The position numbers and the translations under genes were made by a program. The notes below the pieces were generated by a model. The model had not been told where the DNA came from and made no database searches. It worked only from the letters and a program-made list of their open reading frames with translations. From JBDIAG01 sp047974565 (GTDB lineage: Bacteria; Actinomycetota; Actinomycetes; Actinomycetales; CAWJMD01), in NCBI GenBank assembly GCA_047974565.1, contig JBKECN010000057.1:62001-126000 (forward strand): a DNA stretch of 64,000 nucleotides. The letters run 5' to 3'. The stretch's first letter is position 1. Every line of letters starts with the position of its first letter. Below, one piece after another: positions 19,062 to 28,020 of the stretch.

Positions 19062-20675
19062 TCACGGACGACCTGCGTACTTCATCGCCCCGCGCATCCG
19101 CAACGGCACCTCCCGCACGTTGAGCCCGGTGCGCGGGGCCTCGATCATCCGCCCGTTGCCCGAGTACATCGCCACGTGGTGAATGGATGAGGCGTTCGTC
19201 CCGTCGCCGTAGAACACCAGATCGCCAGGTCGCAGGTCGGAGTAGGAGATCTTGGTGGCGGCGCGGTACTGGTCCCGCGAGACCCGCGGCAGGCTCACTC
19301 CGGCACGCCGCCAGGCCGCGCCGGTGAGCCCCGAGCAGTCATAGCTGTTCGGGCCGGTCGCGCCCCACTGGTACGGCTTGCCGATCTGGGTGCGGGCCCA
19401 GTCGACCGCAGCCTGACCCGCCGAGGCCGACCCCTTCGACGAGCCCGACTTCTGATCCGCCGCGGCCTTGGCGGCCGCTTCGGCGGCAGCCCGGTCGGCA
19501 GCGGCCTTGTCGGCGGCGGCTTTCTCCGCTGCCGCCTGAGCGGCGGCGACCTCCGCCTGGATGCGGGCAACCTCGTCGGTGCCGGTGAGGTCCTTGGGGC
19601 CGTCCTGCGCTCGCCCGGCGGCCCGATCGGCTGCTTGCTGGGCGGCAGCAGCTTCGGCAGCCGCCGCTTCTGCGGCCGTCTGTTCGGCCTTGGCCTGCTC
19701 CAGGGCGGCATTCCGTTCGGCGGCCACCCGGGCCGCCTCGGCCTTTGCAGCGGCAGCCTGCTGGGCGGCGGCCTGGTCAGCGGCGGCCTGGTCGGCGGCG
19801 GCCCGAGCCGCGGCTGCCTCGCGGGCGGCGACTGCGCGCCGGGCGGCCTCCTCCGCTGCCGCCTGGCGCTGGGCTTCCAGGCCGTCCTGGCGACGTCGCT
19901 CCAGGTCGGCGCTGGTCGAGTTGAGCACGGCGAGTTGGGCGATCAGGCTGTCACGGCGGGTCTGTGTGTCCGAAAGCACCTGCTGGGCGCGGGCCTGCTC
20001 GGCAATTGCGCGGCGGCGGGCCTCGTCGGCCGCGGCTGCAGCCTCTGCGCGGTCCGCCTCTGCGGCGGCCGCCTGCGCCCGGGTGGCGGCTGCGGTGTTG
20101 GCCGCCTGGTCGGCGGCGGCGAACACGGCCTGGTTGCGAGTGGTCAGCAGGTCCAGGGCATCGGCGCGATCGATGAGGTCCTGCGGCCCGCCCGGAGTGA
20201 GCATCGCCTCCAGGCCTGGGCCGATGGCGCCTCCATGCCGATAGGTGCGGGCGGCGAGCGCGCCCAGTTGATCCTGGGCGGCTGCCCGGTCCTGATCAGC
20301 GGCGGCGGCGGCGGTGGTGGCGGCGTCCGCGGCGGCACTGGCCTGCTCGAGTTTGACCTGAGCCTCGTTGTAGTCCTCGACCGCCATCGCCGCGGCGACC
20401 TGGGTGCGTTCGAGGTTGTCCGAGGCGTCCTGCAACTGGCCTTCCAGCGAGGAAACCTGGGAGGCCGCGGTCGAGGCTGCCTCGCGGGCTGCGTCCACCT
20501 GCTCCTGAGACGGGATCGGTTCGGCACTGGCGGCGGTGGCGACCAGGGTGGTGGCCAGCACGAGCACCGAGCCGGTCAGTGCCGGCGAGACTCCTCGCGC
20601 GGCCCCGCGGTCCCGGGTGAACGGCGAGGCGAGCCTCGGCCGTCGCGGCGCTCGGTGTCGTGCGTGTGAACCCAC
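19062..20675 (-). CDS. Secreted NlpC/P60 peptidoglycan endopeptidase with coiled-coil stalk
   Basis: A 537-residue exported cell-wall hydrolase. The N-terminus is long and basic (RHRAPRRPRLASPFTRDRG) before a hydrophobic core ending ATAASA, a likely signal-peptide site. About residues 60-400 are Ala/Glu/Gln-rich heptad sequence forming a long coiled coil. The last 120 residues are NlpC/P60 (PF00877), with catalytic Cys in YDCSGLTGAAW and His in SIHHVAMYSG. The GTG start follows GGAGGAACG. This RipA/RpfB-associated architecture acts in septum splitting or wall remodelling in Actinobacteria. Confidence 0.92.
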   Translation of the reverse strand: MGSHARHRAPRRPRLASPFTRDRGAARGVSPALTGSVLVLATTLVATAASAEPIPSQEQVDAAREAASTAASQVSSLEGQLQDASDNLERTQVAAAMAVEDYNEAQVKLEQASAAADAATTAAAAADQDRAAAQDQLGALAARTYRHGGAIGPGLEAMLTPGGPQDLIDRADALDLLTTRNQAVFAAADQAANTAAATRAQAAAAEADRAEAAAAADEARRRAIAEQARAQQVLSDTQTRRDSLIAQLAVLNSTSADLERRRQDGLEAQRQAAAEEAARRAVAAREAAAARAAADQAAADQAAAQQAAAAKAEAARVAAERNAALEQAKAEQTAAEAAAAEAAAAQQAADRAAGRAQDGPKDLTGTDEVARIQAEVAAAQAAAEKAAADKAAADRAAAEAAAKAAADQKSGSSKGSASAGQAAVDWARTQIGKPYQWGATGPNSYDCSGLTGAAWRRAGVSLPRVSRDQYRAATKISYSDLRPGDLVFYGDGTNASSIHHVAMYSGNGRMIEAPRTGLNVREVPLRMRGAMKYAGRP

Positions 20676-21207
20676 CGTTCCTCCAGGAAATGACACGGGT
20701 GTGGTTTCGACCCTTGACAGCAGCGAGGCGTGTCCATGTGACACGCCGCAATGGAATGTAGCGGATCTGTGTCACTTTCGAAACACCAATCACATGATTC
20801 CCAGCGGCAACAGTTGTAACACTGGTCCACGCGGGTGAACGCGATGTGTCGATGTTCACCGAATCGTGACCAGGGCGTCCTGGGTGGGTGCATCACCGTT
20901 CGACCGCCCGAGGAAGCCGTCGATCGCCGGTCAAGGCATGGGCGGGGGCAGGCCGCACGGGCTGGGCAGGCCCGGCGTGGGCCGGGGCAGGGAGCACGGG
21001 CCGGGGCAGGGCGCACCCAGCTGGACGGCAGCCGAGCATGCCCAGCCAGGTGGCGGTCGGGGGCCGCGGGCATGGTGCCGGTGAGGGCAGGTCGCCGACC
21101 ACCCGGCGGCTGGGCACTCGGGAGCGACCCTGGCCACGGCAATCCGTCCCTGAGGACCCTGAGTGACCCCGTATGATGGGCGAGGTTTTCGCGCCCACCG
21201 CGAAGAC
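20676..21207. other. Intergenic: nlpC promoter region and G-rich spacer
   Basis: The 200 bp nearest the NlpC/P60 gene are less GC-rich than the rest of the window and probably contain its promoter and regulatory sites. I looked for a cyclic-di-AMP (ydaO) riboswitch, which often precedes such genes, and did not find a convincing core. The remainder (about 20.88-21.17 kb) is a G-rich, GGGCAGG-repetitive stretch without a supportable gene. Confidence 0.4.
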
Positions 21208-21281
21208 GCCGCCTTAGCTCAGTCGGCCAGAGCAACGCACTCGTAATGCGTAGGTCGAGGGTTCGATTCCCTCAGGCGGCT
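21208..21281 (+). tRNA. tRNA-Thr (anticodon CGT)
   Basis: A full cloverleaf is readable: acceptor GCCGCCT pairs with AGGCGGC, the D arm begins TAGCTCAG, the anticodon arm is ACGCA-CTCGTAA-TGCGT with anticodon CGT, and the T arm is GAGGGTTCGATTCCCTC. CCA is not encoded after the discriminator base. It is a single tRNA gene; no integrase or duplicated 3' end was seen beside it. Confidence 0.96.
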
Positions 21282-21825
21282 CCGACACGCTCCACCCAGT
21301 TCAGACAGCCTCGCGCGGAGTCGCCGAGGTCACCTCGAGTCGCCGAACCCGACAAGCGGCAGACCGAACACTCATCCGGCCGCCCACGGGCCCTTGCCGA
21401 ACGTCTGCGGCGCCAGGACGCCGCAGCGCGCGCGGTAGGTGACCGCGGAGCACGGAACCTGCCCGAAGCCGCCCAGCGCAGCGACGACCTCGAGTGGGAT
21501 CGCACCCGTGGACACAGACCGCGGTCGAGACAGACTCCGGTCGAGACAGACTGCGTCGACTCAAATTTCCCTGTCTCACAACAGATTTCAGCACCGGAGC
21601 GCATTTCCTGCGCCAATCGGATCGATCTTGCGTCCTATGGATCGCAGCGCGATGTCCGGGCACCTAGAGTTCGGCATCGAATGATGGTCAGCACCGCCCA
21701 AAACGTGACCACGTCTGCGGCGGTGAGCCGTTCACGCGCCTGGCCGCGAGCGACTCGGCACCGCATGCCGGCGCACACCGCTGCCTGGCTGCTCACAGGA
21801 GATCCACTTCTCACAGGAGATCGTC
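21282..21825. other. Intergenic between tRNA-Thr and the flavin cluster
   Basis: No gene is supported. Short direct repeats are present: GGTCGAGACAGACT occurs twice 16 bp apart (21523, 21539), and CTCACAGGAGATC occurs twice just upstream of the RibF-like start, the second copy supplying its Shine-Dalgarno. Part of the region has lower GC than its surroundings, so it probably contains the promoter of the flavin cluster. Confidence 0.4.
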
Positions 21826-22731
21826 ATGCCCTCTCCCACGATGTGCCCACGTCCGGAACCCCCGCAGCAGGTAGCCGATCGGGCGCCGGGGTCGCCCGCC
21901 AGGGGCGGGGGTCGCCGCCCGTGGAACGGGGTGGAGGAGATTCCCCCCGCCTGGGGACCCAGCGCGATCACCATCGGTGTCTTCGATGGAGTGCACCGCG
22001 GCCACACACGGTTGATCGAGCGCACCATCCAGGCCGCTCAGCGGCACCGGGTTCCCTCGGTACTGGTCACCTTCGACCCCCATCCGGCTCGCGTCATCGG
22101 GCCGCCGAGGGATACCGCGACACTGTCCACCCCGGCCCGTCGTGCCGAACTCGCCGGCCGGCTCGGCGTGGACGCCGTCCTCGTCCTGCCCTTTACCCCC
22201 GCCCTGGCCAGGACCCCGGCGGACGCGTTCGCCACCAGGGTGCTGGTTGACAATCTGCATGCGGTTGCAGTGGTCGTTGGTCGCAACTTCCGTTTCGGCG
22301 CAGGAGGCAAGGGTGATCTGGCGACTCTGCGGCACCTTGGGCATCGGCATGGATTCACCGTCGAGGGCGTGCCGCTGCTACACACCGCGCAGTCGCGGTG
22401 TTCGTCCACCTATGTCCGGCACTGCCTGTCCAGCGGAGACCTGGCAGCAGCGACCAGAGCACTGGGCCGCCCCCACCGGGTTGAAGGGCGGCTGAGCGAG
22501 GGGACGCTCACGGTGCCGGCATACACGGCCCTACCTCCCCAGAACCGCCGATTCCCAGGTCTACTCACCCTCGAGTCCGGCATCACGCACCCGGTCAGCG
22601 CGCTGGTGGCCGCCCCGGACACGATTCGCCTTCTCGGGGGTCCGCACTGCCCGGAACACTCCTGGGCGGCCCTGGACCTGCTGGCGGCTGACCAGCTGCG
22701 CCGCGACGATTACCCGAACTCCCCGCCCTGA
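21826..22731 (+). CDS. RibF-like FAD synthetase (adenylyltransferase domain), lacking a clear riboflavin kinase domain
   Basis: A 301-residue nucleotidyltransferase. ITIGVFDGVHRGHTRLI at about residues 48-64 is the RibF FAD-synthetase signature with its HxGH-like element, followed by VLVTFDPHP, VVVGRNFRFGAGGKGD and SSTYVRHCLSSGDLAAATRALGRPH. In housekeeping RibF the kinase domain then begins with a RGxxLG(F/Y)PTAN motif; here the C-terminus (EGRLSEGTLTVPAYTALPPQ...) is short and lacks it. It therefore probably makes FAD from FMN only, or has drifted. It heads a cluster of flavin-using enzymes, suggesting local cofactor supply. AGGAG precedes the start. Confidence 0.82.
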   Translation: MPSPTMCPRPEPPQQVADRAPGSPARGGGRRPWNGVEEIPPAWGPSAITIGVFDGVHRGHTRLIERTIQAAQRHRVPSVLVTFDPHPARVIGPPRDTATLSTPARRAELAGRLGVDAVLVLPFTPALARTPADAFATRVLVDNLHAVAVVVGRNFRFGAGGKGDLATLRHLGHRHGFTVEGVPLLHTAQSRCSSTYVRHCLSSGDLAAATRALGRPHRVEGRLSEGTLTVPAYTALPPQNRRFPGLLTLESGITHPVSALVAAPDTIRLLGGPHCPEHSWAALDLLAADQLRRDDYPNSPP

Positions 22732-22867
22732 ACGATCTCCCTGCGCAGACCGGATGGCGGATTCGCTCACCGGATCGCCTGAAGCCATCGGCCGCAATAA
22801 GTTCATCATCACGGAAATAACCCGGAAATGACGGGCCGGTTTCCGTACCGCGACACCAGTGACGACA

Positions 22868-23000
22868 CATTCCCACTCCGCCGACTCCCGTCAACGCATC
22901 CGACACCGCCGGGCTTTGACGACGCATTCCAACACCGCCGACTCCAGTCGGCACATTCCAACACCGCCGACCCCAGTCGGCACATTCCAACACCGCCGAT
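22868..23000. repeat. 29-bp tandem repeat array before the flavin reductase
   Basis: Five contiguous units of 28-29 bp begin near 22868, 22897, 22925, 22954 and 22983. The best copies read CATTCCAACACCGCCGAC followed by TCCAGTCGGCA; the outer copies are degenerate. Each good unit contains CCGAC..GTCGG, able to form a small hairpin. There are no unique spacers, so it is not a CRISPR. The array ends 15 nt before the reductase Shine-Dalgarno and would be in its leader. The rest of the 22.73-23.03 kb gap is unremarkable. Confidence 0.85.
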
Positions 23001-23030
23001 TTTCGGCATCGACCCAGGAGGCTGACGACC

Positions 23031-23612
23031 GTGCCATCCACGCTGGATTCCCGAGCATTCCGCATGTGTCTGGGCCAATACGCCACCGGCGTCGCGGTCG
23101 TCACCTACGAAGGTGAGGAGGGCCCGCGCGGCGCCACGATCAACTCCTTCACGTCCGTATCGATGGATCCGCCGTTGGTGCTGGTGTCGTTCGCCAGATC
23201 CACCACGACGGCCCGACTCCTGGTCGACCGGCCGTTCACCGTGAACATCCTGTCTTCCACCCAACTCGACGTCGCGCTGCAGTTCGCCGGACGCCCGCAG
23301 GAGGGACTCACCGTGCCGTGGTCGCCGACCGCGCCGGTACCCCGGCTGCTCGGTGGCGTGGCATGGATGCAGTGCCGGCCGTGGGCCACCTACGACGGCG
23401 GCGACCATGTGCTGTTCGTCGGTCAGGTCGAGCATCACGACTCCCGCCATGGGGAGCCATTGGTCTTCCACCGCGGCCAGTTCCGGATGGTCGGCGTTGG
23501 CGTGTACGACCTGCCCCGCATCGTCCAACTCGACGGCCGGCCGATCGCCCCCTGGGTGGGGCACGCCCACCGGCTGCATGAGATCAGCGACGCCGGACTC
23601 CTCGAACCCTGA
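23031..23612 (+). CDS. Flavin reductase family protein (FMN-dependent)
   Basis: A 193-residue member of the flavin reductase-like domain (PF01613): AFRMCLGQYATGVAVVTYEG, the flavin-contacting GATINSFTSVSMDPPLVLVSFARSTTTARLL, FTVNILSSTQLDVALQFAG, and a C-terminal region with FHRGQFRMV. Such proteins use NAD(P)H to reduce FMN, which diffuses to a partner monooxygenase. The luciferase-like monooxygenase encoded 37 nt downstream is the obvious partner. GTG is chosen because AGGAGG lies nine nt upstream. Confidence 0.92.
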   Translation: MPSTLDSRAFRMCLGQYATGVAVVTYEGEEGPRGATINSFTSVSMDPPLVLVSFARSTTTARLLVDRPFTVNILSSTQLDVALQFAGRPQEGLTVPWSPTAPVPRLLGGVAWMQCRPWATYDGGDHVLFVGQVEHHDSRHGEPLVFHRGQFRMVGVGVYDLPRIVQLDGRPIAPWVGHAHRLHEISDAGLLEP

Positions 23613-23649
23613 ACACCCATCCCACACCCATCACCAGGAGGAACCCCCG

Positions 23650-24903
23650 ATGAAAGTCACCTATTTCCAACAGGTCCCGTACCGGCACCTTCCCGACGAC
23701 TTCGAGAAGCGCTACGAGTCGGTAGTCACCACCCCGTACTCGCTGACCGAGCCGGACAAGGTGCACAGCGCCTTTCGGGACTCACTCGACGAGATCATGC
23801 ACGCGGCCCGGGCCGGCTTCGACGCCATCACCATCACCGAGCACAGCCAGAGCGCCTACGACATGCTGCCGAATCCCAGCCTGATGGAATCTGCCGTGGC
23901 CTACGCCACCGAGGTCGAGGGTCTCAAGACCGGCATCTTCCCGGTCGGGCGCTCGCTCGGCAAGAGCCGTGAGCCCCTGCGGGTGGCCGAGGAGATGGCC
24001 ATGCTGGACGCCATCTCCAATGGCCGGCTGATCGCCGGCTTCCCGGTGGGATTGGCCTATGACGCCAACGTCAACAACGGGGTGTCCCCGGCCGAGACCC
24101 GACTCCGGTTCGACGAGAACCTCGACCTGGTGCTACGGGCCTGGCACGAACGCGAGCCGTTCGCGTGGAATGGACGGTTCCACCAGCACGCGTCCGTCAA
24201 CATCTGGCCGCGACCGATCCAGAAGAGCCCGCCGGTGTTCATCACCGGCATCGGCAATCCACGGACGATGGAGTTCTGCCTGCAGAACGGCTTCGGCTTC
24301 AACTACTTCGGCTGGTTCGGCGCCAAGGCCGCCGGAAAGCGGATCTTCGACCGTTTCTGGGACACCGCACAGCGCCTCGGCAAAGACGACAACCCCTATC
24401 AGATGGGCTTCATGCAGACCGTCTGTGTGGCCGAGACCGATGCACAGGCAGAGAAACTCTTCGCCGAGCACGCTGAGTACTTCTTCCGCAAGGGGCTGGG
24501 ATCGATTCCGATGCATCGACTCTCGCTGCCCGGAGGGATCGACATCAAGGGCTTGGAGTTCATCTTCCGCGACCCGGGAGACTTCGGCATCTACGCCAAG
24601 ATGCGCGAGGCGAGCTTCGCCGAGTTGGTCGACGCGGGAGCGGTGATCTGCGGAAGTCCGGCGACCGTGCGCGAGCAGATCACGACCTTCGCCCGCGACT
24701 TCCGGATCGGCAACCTGCATGCCATGTTGCAGTTCGGTTCCATGCCGCACGAACTGGCCAAGGACAACATCAACCTCTTCGCCGAAGAGGTCATGCCCCA
24801 CCTGCGTGACATCTGGACCGACGAAGGCTGGCAGCACCACTGGTGGCCCGAGGCTCTGGGTGGGGTCCCCGCAGCTACGACCACCGAGGCGGTGTCCGCA
24901 TGA
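23650..24903 (+). CDS. Luciferase-like (LLM class) flavin-dependent monooxygenase
   Basis: A 417-residue bacterial-luciferase-fold TIM barrel. Visible elements are DAITITEHSQSAYDMLPNPS near residues 58-77, LKTGIFPVGRSLGKSREPLRVAEEMAMLDAISNGRLIAGFPVG, and a C-terminal ICGSPATVREQI, typical of LLM oxidoreductases using reduced FMN and O2. The substrate cannot be read from sequence. It begins after AGGAGGAACCCCCG and overlaps the downstream alpha/beta hydrolase in an ATGA. With flavin reductase upstream and hydrolase downstream, oxidation of an organic substrate to an ester or enol followed by hydrolysis is a reasonable inference. Confidence 0.88.
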   Translation: MKVTYFQQVPYRHLPDDFEKRYESVVTTPYSLTEPDKVHSAFRDSLDEIMHAARAGFDAITITEHSQSAYDMLPNPSLMESAVAYATEVEGLKTGIFPVGRSLGKSREPLRVAEEMAMLDAISNGRLIAGFPVGLAYDANVNNGVSPAETRLRFDENLDLVLRAWHEREPFAWNGRFHQHASVNIWPRPIQKSPPVFITGIGNPRTMEFCLQNGFGFNYFGWFGAKAAGKRIFDRFWDTAQRLGKDDNPYQMGFMQTVCVAETDAQAEKLFAEHAEYFFRKGLGSIPMHRLSLPGGIDIKGLEFIFRDPGDFGIYAKMREASFAELVDAGAVICGSPATVREQITTFARDFRIGNLHAMLQFGSMPHELAKDNINLFAEEVMPHLRDIWTDEGWQHHWWPEALGGVPAATTTEAVSA

Positions 24904-25697
24904 GTACCACCCTGACCACCCGAACCGTGTCCACCTGGAACGATCAGGTCACCCTGCGGGTGACGATCGGCGGCGAAGGCCCGCCCCTGGTGTACCTGCA
25001 CCCCTCATCCGGCCTGACCTGGGACCCGTTCCTGGACAAACTCGCCGAGCGGTACACGATCTACGCTCCGGAGTTTCCGGGCACCACCCCCGGAGATCCG
25101 TACGCCATCCACCGGATCGACGATCTGTGGGATGCGGTGCTCATCTACGAGCAGGCCCTGCGCGAACTGGGGGTGACGGGTGCACCGGTGATCGGGCAGT
25201 CCTTCGGTGGGATGCTCACCGCCGAGTTGGCCGCGGCCTACCCGGAGCTGTTCTCCCAGGTCGTCCTGCTCGACCCGGTCGGGCTGTGGCGCGACGACGC
25301 CCCGGTGGCCAACTGGATCGCCGCCCCCATGTCCGAGTTGCCGGCCATGCTCTTCGCCGACCCGGAGGCGGAGGCGGCCCAGGCCATGCTGGCGATGCCC
25401 GAGGACGACGGCGCCCGCGCCGACGCGCAAGCCCAACTGGTATGGAACCTCGGCTCCACCGGCAAGCTGTGCTGGCCCATCCCCGATCGCGGCCTGCACA
25501 AGCGCCTGCACCGGATCACCGCGCCGACCCTCATCGTGTGGGGCGAGCAGGACGCGCTGATCTCCTCGGTCTACGCCGACGAGTTCGCCAGCCGGATCGC
25601 GGACAGCCGGATCGAGATCATCCCCAAGTCGGGCCACATCCCGCAGGTGGAACAGACCGACACAACCCTGGCAGCCGTCAACGACTTCCTCACCTGA
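24900..25697 (+). CDS. Alpha/beta hydrolase of the flavin monooxygenase cluster
   Basis: A 265-residue alpha/beta hydrolase. LVYLHPSSGLTWDPF precedes the oxyanion region, the nucleophile Ser is in IGQSFGGML, the acid is in LIVWGEQDALI, and the catalytic His is in KSGHIPQVEQ. The size and arrangement resemble C-C bond or ester hydrolases of catabolic operons. Its ATG overlaps the monooxygenase stop by 4 nt, indicating coupled translation and acting on the same substrate line. Confidence 0.88.
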   Translation: MSTTLTTRTVSTWNDQVTLRVTIGGEGPPLVYLHPSSGLTWDPFLDKLAERYTIYAPEFPGTTPGDPYAIHRIDDLWDAVLIYEQALRELGVTGAPVIGQSFGGMLTAELAAAYPELFSQVVLLDPVGLWRDDAPVANWIAAPMSELPAMLFADPEAEAAQAMLAMPEDDGARADAQAQLVWNLGSTGKLCWPIPDRGLHKRLHRITAPTLIVWGEQDALISSVYADEFASRIADSRIEIIPKSGHIPQVEQTDTTLAAVNDFLT

Positions 25698-25719
25698 CGG
25701 CGGCCCCGGCCGGGCTGCC

Positions 25720-25751
25720 GAGGGTCTGGGCGCAGCCGATCCCAGACCCTC
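25720..25751. terminator. Bidirectional terminator-like hairpin
   Basis: GAGGGTCTGGG pairs perfectly with CCCAGACCCTC (11 bp) across a 10-nt loop, between two convergent genes and touching the stop codon of the leftward lipoprotein. A strong stem without a long T-run is usual for GC-rich actinomycetes. Confidence 0.7.
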
Positions 25752-27228
25752 AGCAGTCGATCCCATCCGCCGGCGCCTCGCCGTCCACCAGATAGTCCTC
25801 GACCAGTTCGTCCACGCACGAGTTGCCTCGCCCGTACGCCAGGTGCTGGGTTCCGGCCACGCTCACCAGCACCCCTGACTCCAACTGGTCGGCCAGCGAT
25901 CTCGCCCACAGGTACGGGGTGGCCGGGTCATGGGTGGTGCCGATGACCACGATCGGGGGTGCCCCGGCCGCTTGGACGGCCACCGCCCCGGTACCCGGCG
26001 ACGCGGGGGCCGGCCAGGCCGCGCACATCGACTCCTGCCCCACCAGGCTCGGGCCGAGGATCGGCGCCTGCGCGGTGATGCTCGCCGGGTCGGGGACGTC
26101 CTCCTCCTGGTCCGGTGCGGCTCGTACGTCCGCACAGATGGTGGCCCAGTACGCCTCGGTGAGGTTGGACCCGTAGGAACCGTCCGAGCGCCGGTCGTTG
26201 TACCCGTCCGCGAGCGCGAGAAGCCCGGTGCCGTCCCCGTTCTCCGCCTGATCCAGGGCCGCACTCAGTTCGGGCCAGCGCTGCTGGGAGTACAGCGCGG
26301 CGATGATGCCGGTGACCGCAAGCTGCTGGGTCAGCTGCCGGCTGGTGGAGGTGGGCAGGGGGCGGGCCGAGATCCGGGCCAACAAGTCGGTGACCTCTTC
26401 TCCGGCCGCGGCCTGATCCCCCTCATAGGGACAGTCACCGGCCTGCCCGGCCACGCAGGCCCGCAGGTACGCGGTGAAGACGTCCTCCATCCCGATCGCT
26501 TGGGCGAAGGCCACCTGCGACGGCGGGACCGACGGGTCCATCGCCCCGTCCAGGACGAATCTGCCCACCTGCGGGGTGAACTGGTCGGCGTACCGGGCCC
26601 CGACGAGGGTGCCGTAGGAGTAGCCGAGGTAGTTCAGGGCCGGTTGATCGAGCACGGATCGGATCAGATCGAGGTCGCGCACGGTGGAGCCGGTGTCCAG
26701 GTGCGCCACCAGGTCGGGAGCCGCTGCCGCACACCCCCGGGCCAGGACGGTGCCGGCCTGCGGACCCAGGTCACCGGCCACCAGGTCGTCCATCTCGCTG
26801 TCGGTCAGGCAGTCCACCGGTGCGGAGTCACCGGTCCCGCGCGGGTCGAAGGCGACCAGATTCATCCGTTGACGCAGTCGGGCGGTGCCGACATCGGGGT
26901 TGTCCCGCAGCCTGGCTGCTCCAGCCACCCCCGGGCCGCCGAAGTCGAGCACCACCACACCACGGGACCGCCGGTCCGCCGGGCGGCGGGCCAGCGCCAG
27001 GTCGATGCTCGCCCCGGTCGGGTCGTCCCAGTCCAGGGGGGTGGCGATCGTGGCGCACTCGACTCCCTTGCCGCATTCGCTCCACTCCGGCTGCTGGTTG
27101 TACAGGCCGTTGAGTTCCGGCGACGGGGCCGGCAGGTCGACGGGGGTGGCCGGCTGCTGCTGGGCGCACCCGAGCAGGAGACCGGCTGCGGCCACCAGCA
27201 CACCTATCCGCGAGAGGGCACCCCTCAC
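25750..27228 (-). CDS. Lipoprotein alpha/beta hydrolase, tripeptidyl-aminopeptidase-like (Slp/TAP family)
   Basis: A 492-residue secreted hydrolase with a lipoprotein signal (VLVAAAGLLLGC, lipidated Cys about residue 18). The nucleophile Ser lies in YLGYSYGTLVGARYAD, Asp in IGTTHDPATPY and His in VAGTQHLAYG; the last third matches the TAP-like C-terminal domain (PF08386). Streptomyces homologues release tripeptides from proteins or act on mycelium-associated substrates. GTG overlaps the ricT-like stop (GTGA). The gene has the same position relative to holB and tmk in other actinomycetes. Confidence 0.88.
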   Translation of the reverse strand: MRGALSRIGVLVAAAGLLLGCAQQQPATPVDLPAPSPELNGLYNQQPEWSECGKGVECATIATPLDWDDPTGASIDLALARRPADRRSRGVVVLDFGGPGVAGAARLRDNPDVGTARLRQRMNLVAFDPRGTGDSAPVDCLTDSEMDDLVAGDLGPQAGTVLARGCAAAAPDLVAHLDTGSTVRDLDLIRSVLDQPALNYLGYSYGTLVGARYADQFTPQVGRFVLDGAMDPSVPPSQVAFAQAIGMEDVFTAYLRACVAGQAGDCPYEGDQAAAGEEVTDLLARISARPLPTSTSRQLTQQLAVTGIIAALYSQQRWPELSAALDQAENGDGTGLLALADGYNDRRSDGSYGSNLTEAYWATICADVRAAPDQEEDVPDPASITAQAPILGPSLVGQESMCAAWPAPASPGTGAVAVQAAGAPPIVVIGTTHDPATPYLWARSLADQLESGVLVSVAGTQHLAYGRGNSCVDELVEDYLVDGEAPADGIDC

Positions 27229-27959
27229 CGGGAGTGCTTCTCGACGAAGGACGCCCGCGAGCCACACGAGTCGGCCTGCGAGCAGCCACCGTCGGCCCCT
27301 TGGTGCGGTGCACGGGCGGTGAAGTCGGCATACGCCGGGTGCTCGTACCGTAGGCAGCACATCAACCGTCCGCACGCCCCGGCGATCCGCAGGGGGTCGG
27401 TGCCCAGGTGCTGGTCGCGGGCCATCTGCAGGCTCACTGGCTCGAAGGTGTCCAGGAAGGTGGCGCAGCACAGTTCTCGTCCGCACACTCCGACCCCACC
27501 GACCACCTTGGCCCGCTCGCGTTCGCTGACCTGGCGCAGCAGTACCCGCATCCCGATCTCAGCGGTCAGGGATCGCAACAGTTCCCGGAAGTCGATCCGA
27601 CGGGGTGCGCTGAACCAGATGGTCACCCGCTGGTCACCGGGCACCCATTCACTGCCGAGCACCTGCATGGGCAGGGCCCGCTTGCGGATTGCTCGTTTGG
27701 CTGCGGTGCGCGCCTTGACCGCACGTCGCTCCGCGTCCTGGGCGGCCTCGATGTCCTCGGGTGTGGCTACCCGCAGAACCTGCGGGAGTTCGGCCAGCGG
27801 CTCGTCGGCGAAGGTGGGCCCCCAGAGCACCGTGCCCACTCGATCGACTCCGGCAACCGGCACGACGACCTTGTCGCCGACAGCCAGCTGATGAGTGCCG
27901 GGACTGGCGTAATGCAGTCGCCCGTGCTTGACATAGGCGACCGCCACGATCGAGGTCAC
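27225..27959 (-). CDS. PSP1 domain protein (RicT/YaaT-like)
   Basis: A 244-residue protein with a PSP1 C-terminal domain: VTIWFSAPRRIDFRELLRSL, then Cys-rich GVCGRELCCATFL and GACGRLMCCLRYE. In Bacillus the RicT/YaaT protein works with RicA and RicF in RNA maturation and carries Fe-S clusters; the Cys pairs here match that family. The gene follows holB, as in many Gram-positives. The C-terminal tail carries additional Cys residues. The Ric partners are not in the window. Confidence 0.9.
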   Translation of the reverse strand: MTSIVAVAYVKHGRLHYASPGTHQLAVGDKVVVPVAGVDRVGTVLWGPTFADEPLAELPQVLRVATPEDIEAAQDAERRAVKARTAAKRAIRKRALPMQVLGSEWVPGDQRVTIWFSAPRRIDFRELLRSLTAEIGMRVLLRQVSERERAKVVGGVGVCGRELCCATFLDTFEPVSLQMARDQHLGTDPLRIAGACGRLMCCLRYEHPAYADFTARAPHQGADGGCSQADSCGSRASFVEKHSR

Positions 27960-28020
27960 CCTGCCAGCCTAGGGCCTTGCCCGCCGAAACCCCTGCGCTC
28001 GAAGCCGCTCGAACCTGTCG

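Noticed and set aside
20676..20880. Cyclic-di-AMP (ydaO) riboswitch upstream of the NlpC/P60 gene
   Set aside because: Expected from known neighbours, but the conserved riboswitch core could not be found in the leader.
21208..21825. Integrated element at tRNA-Thr
   Set aside because: No integrase, excisionase or duplicated tRNA 3' end within the window.
22868..23000. CRISPR array
   Set aside because: The 29-bp units are contiguous, have no unique spacers, and no cas gene is present.
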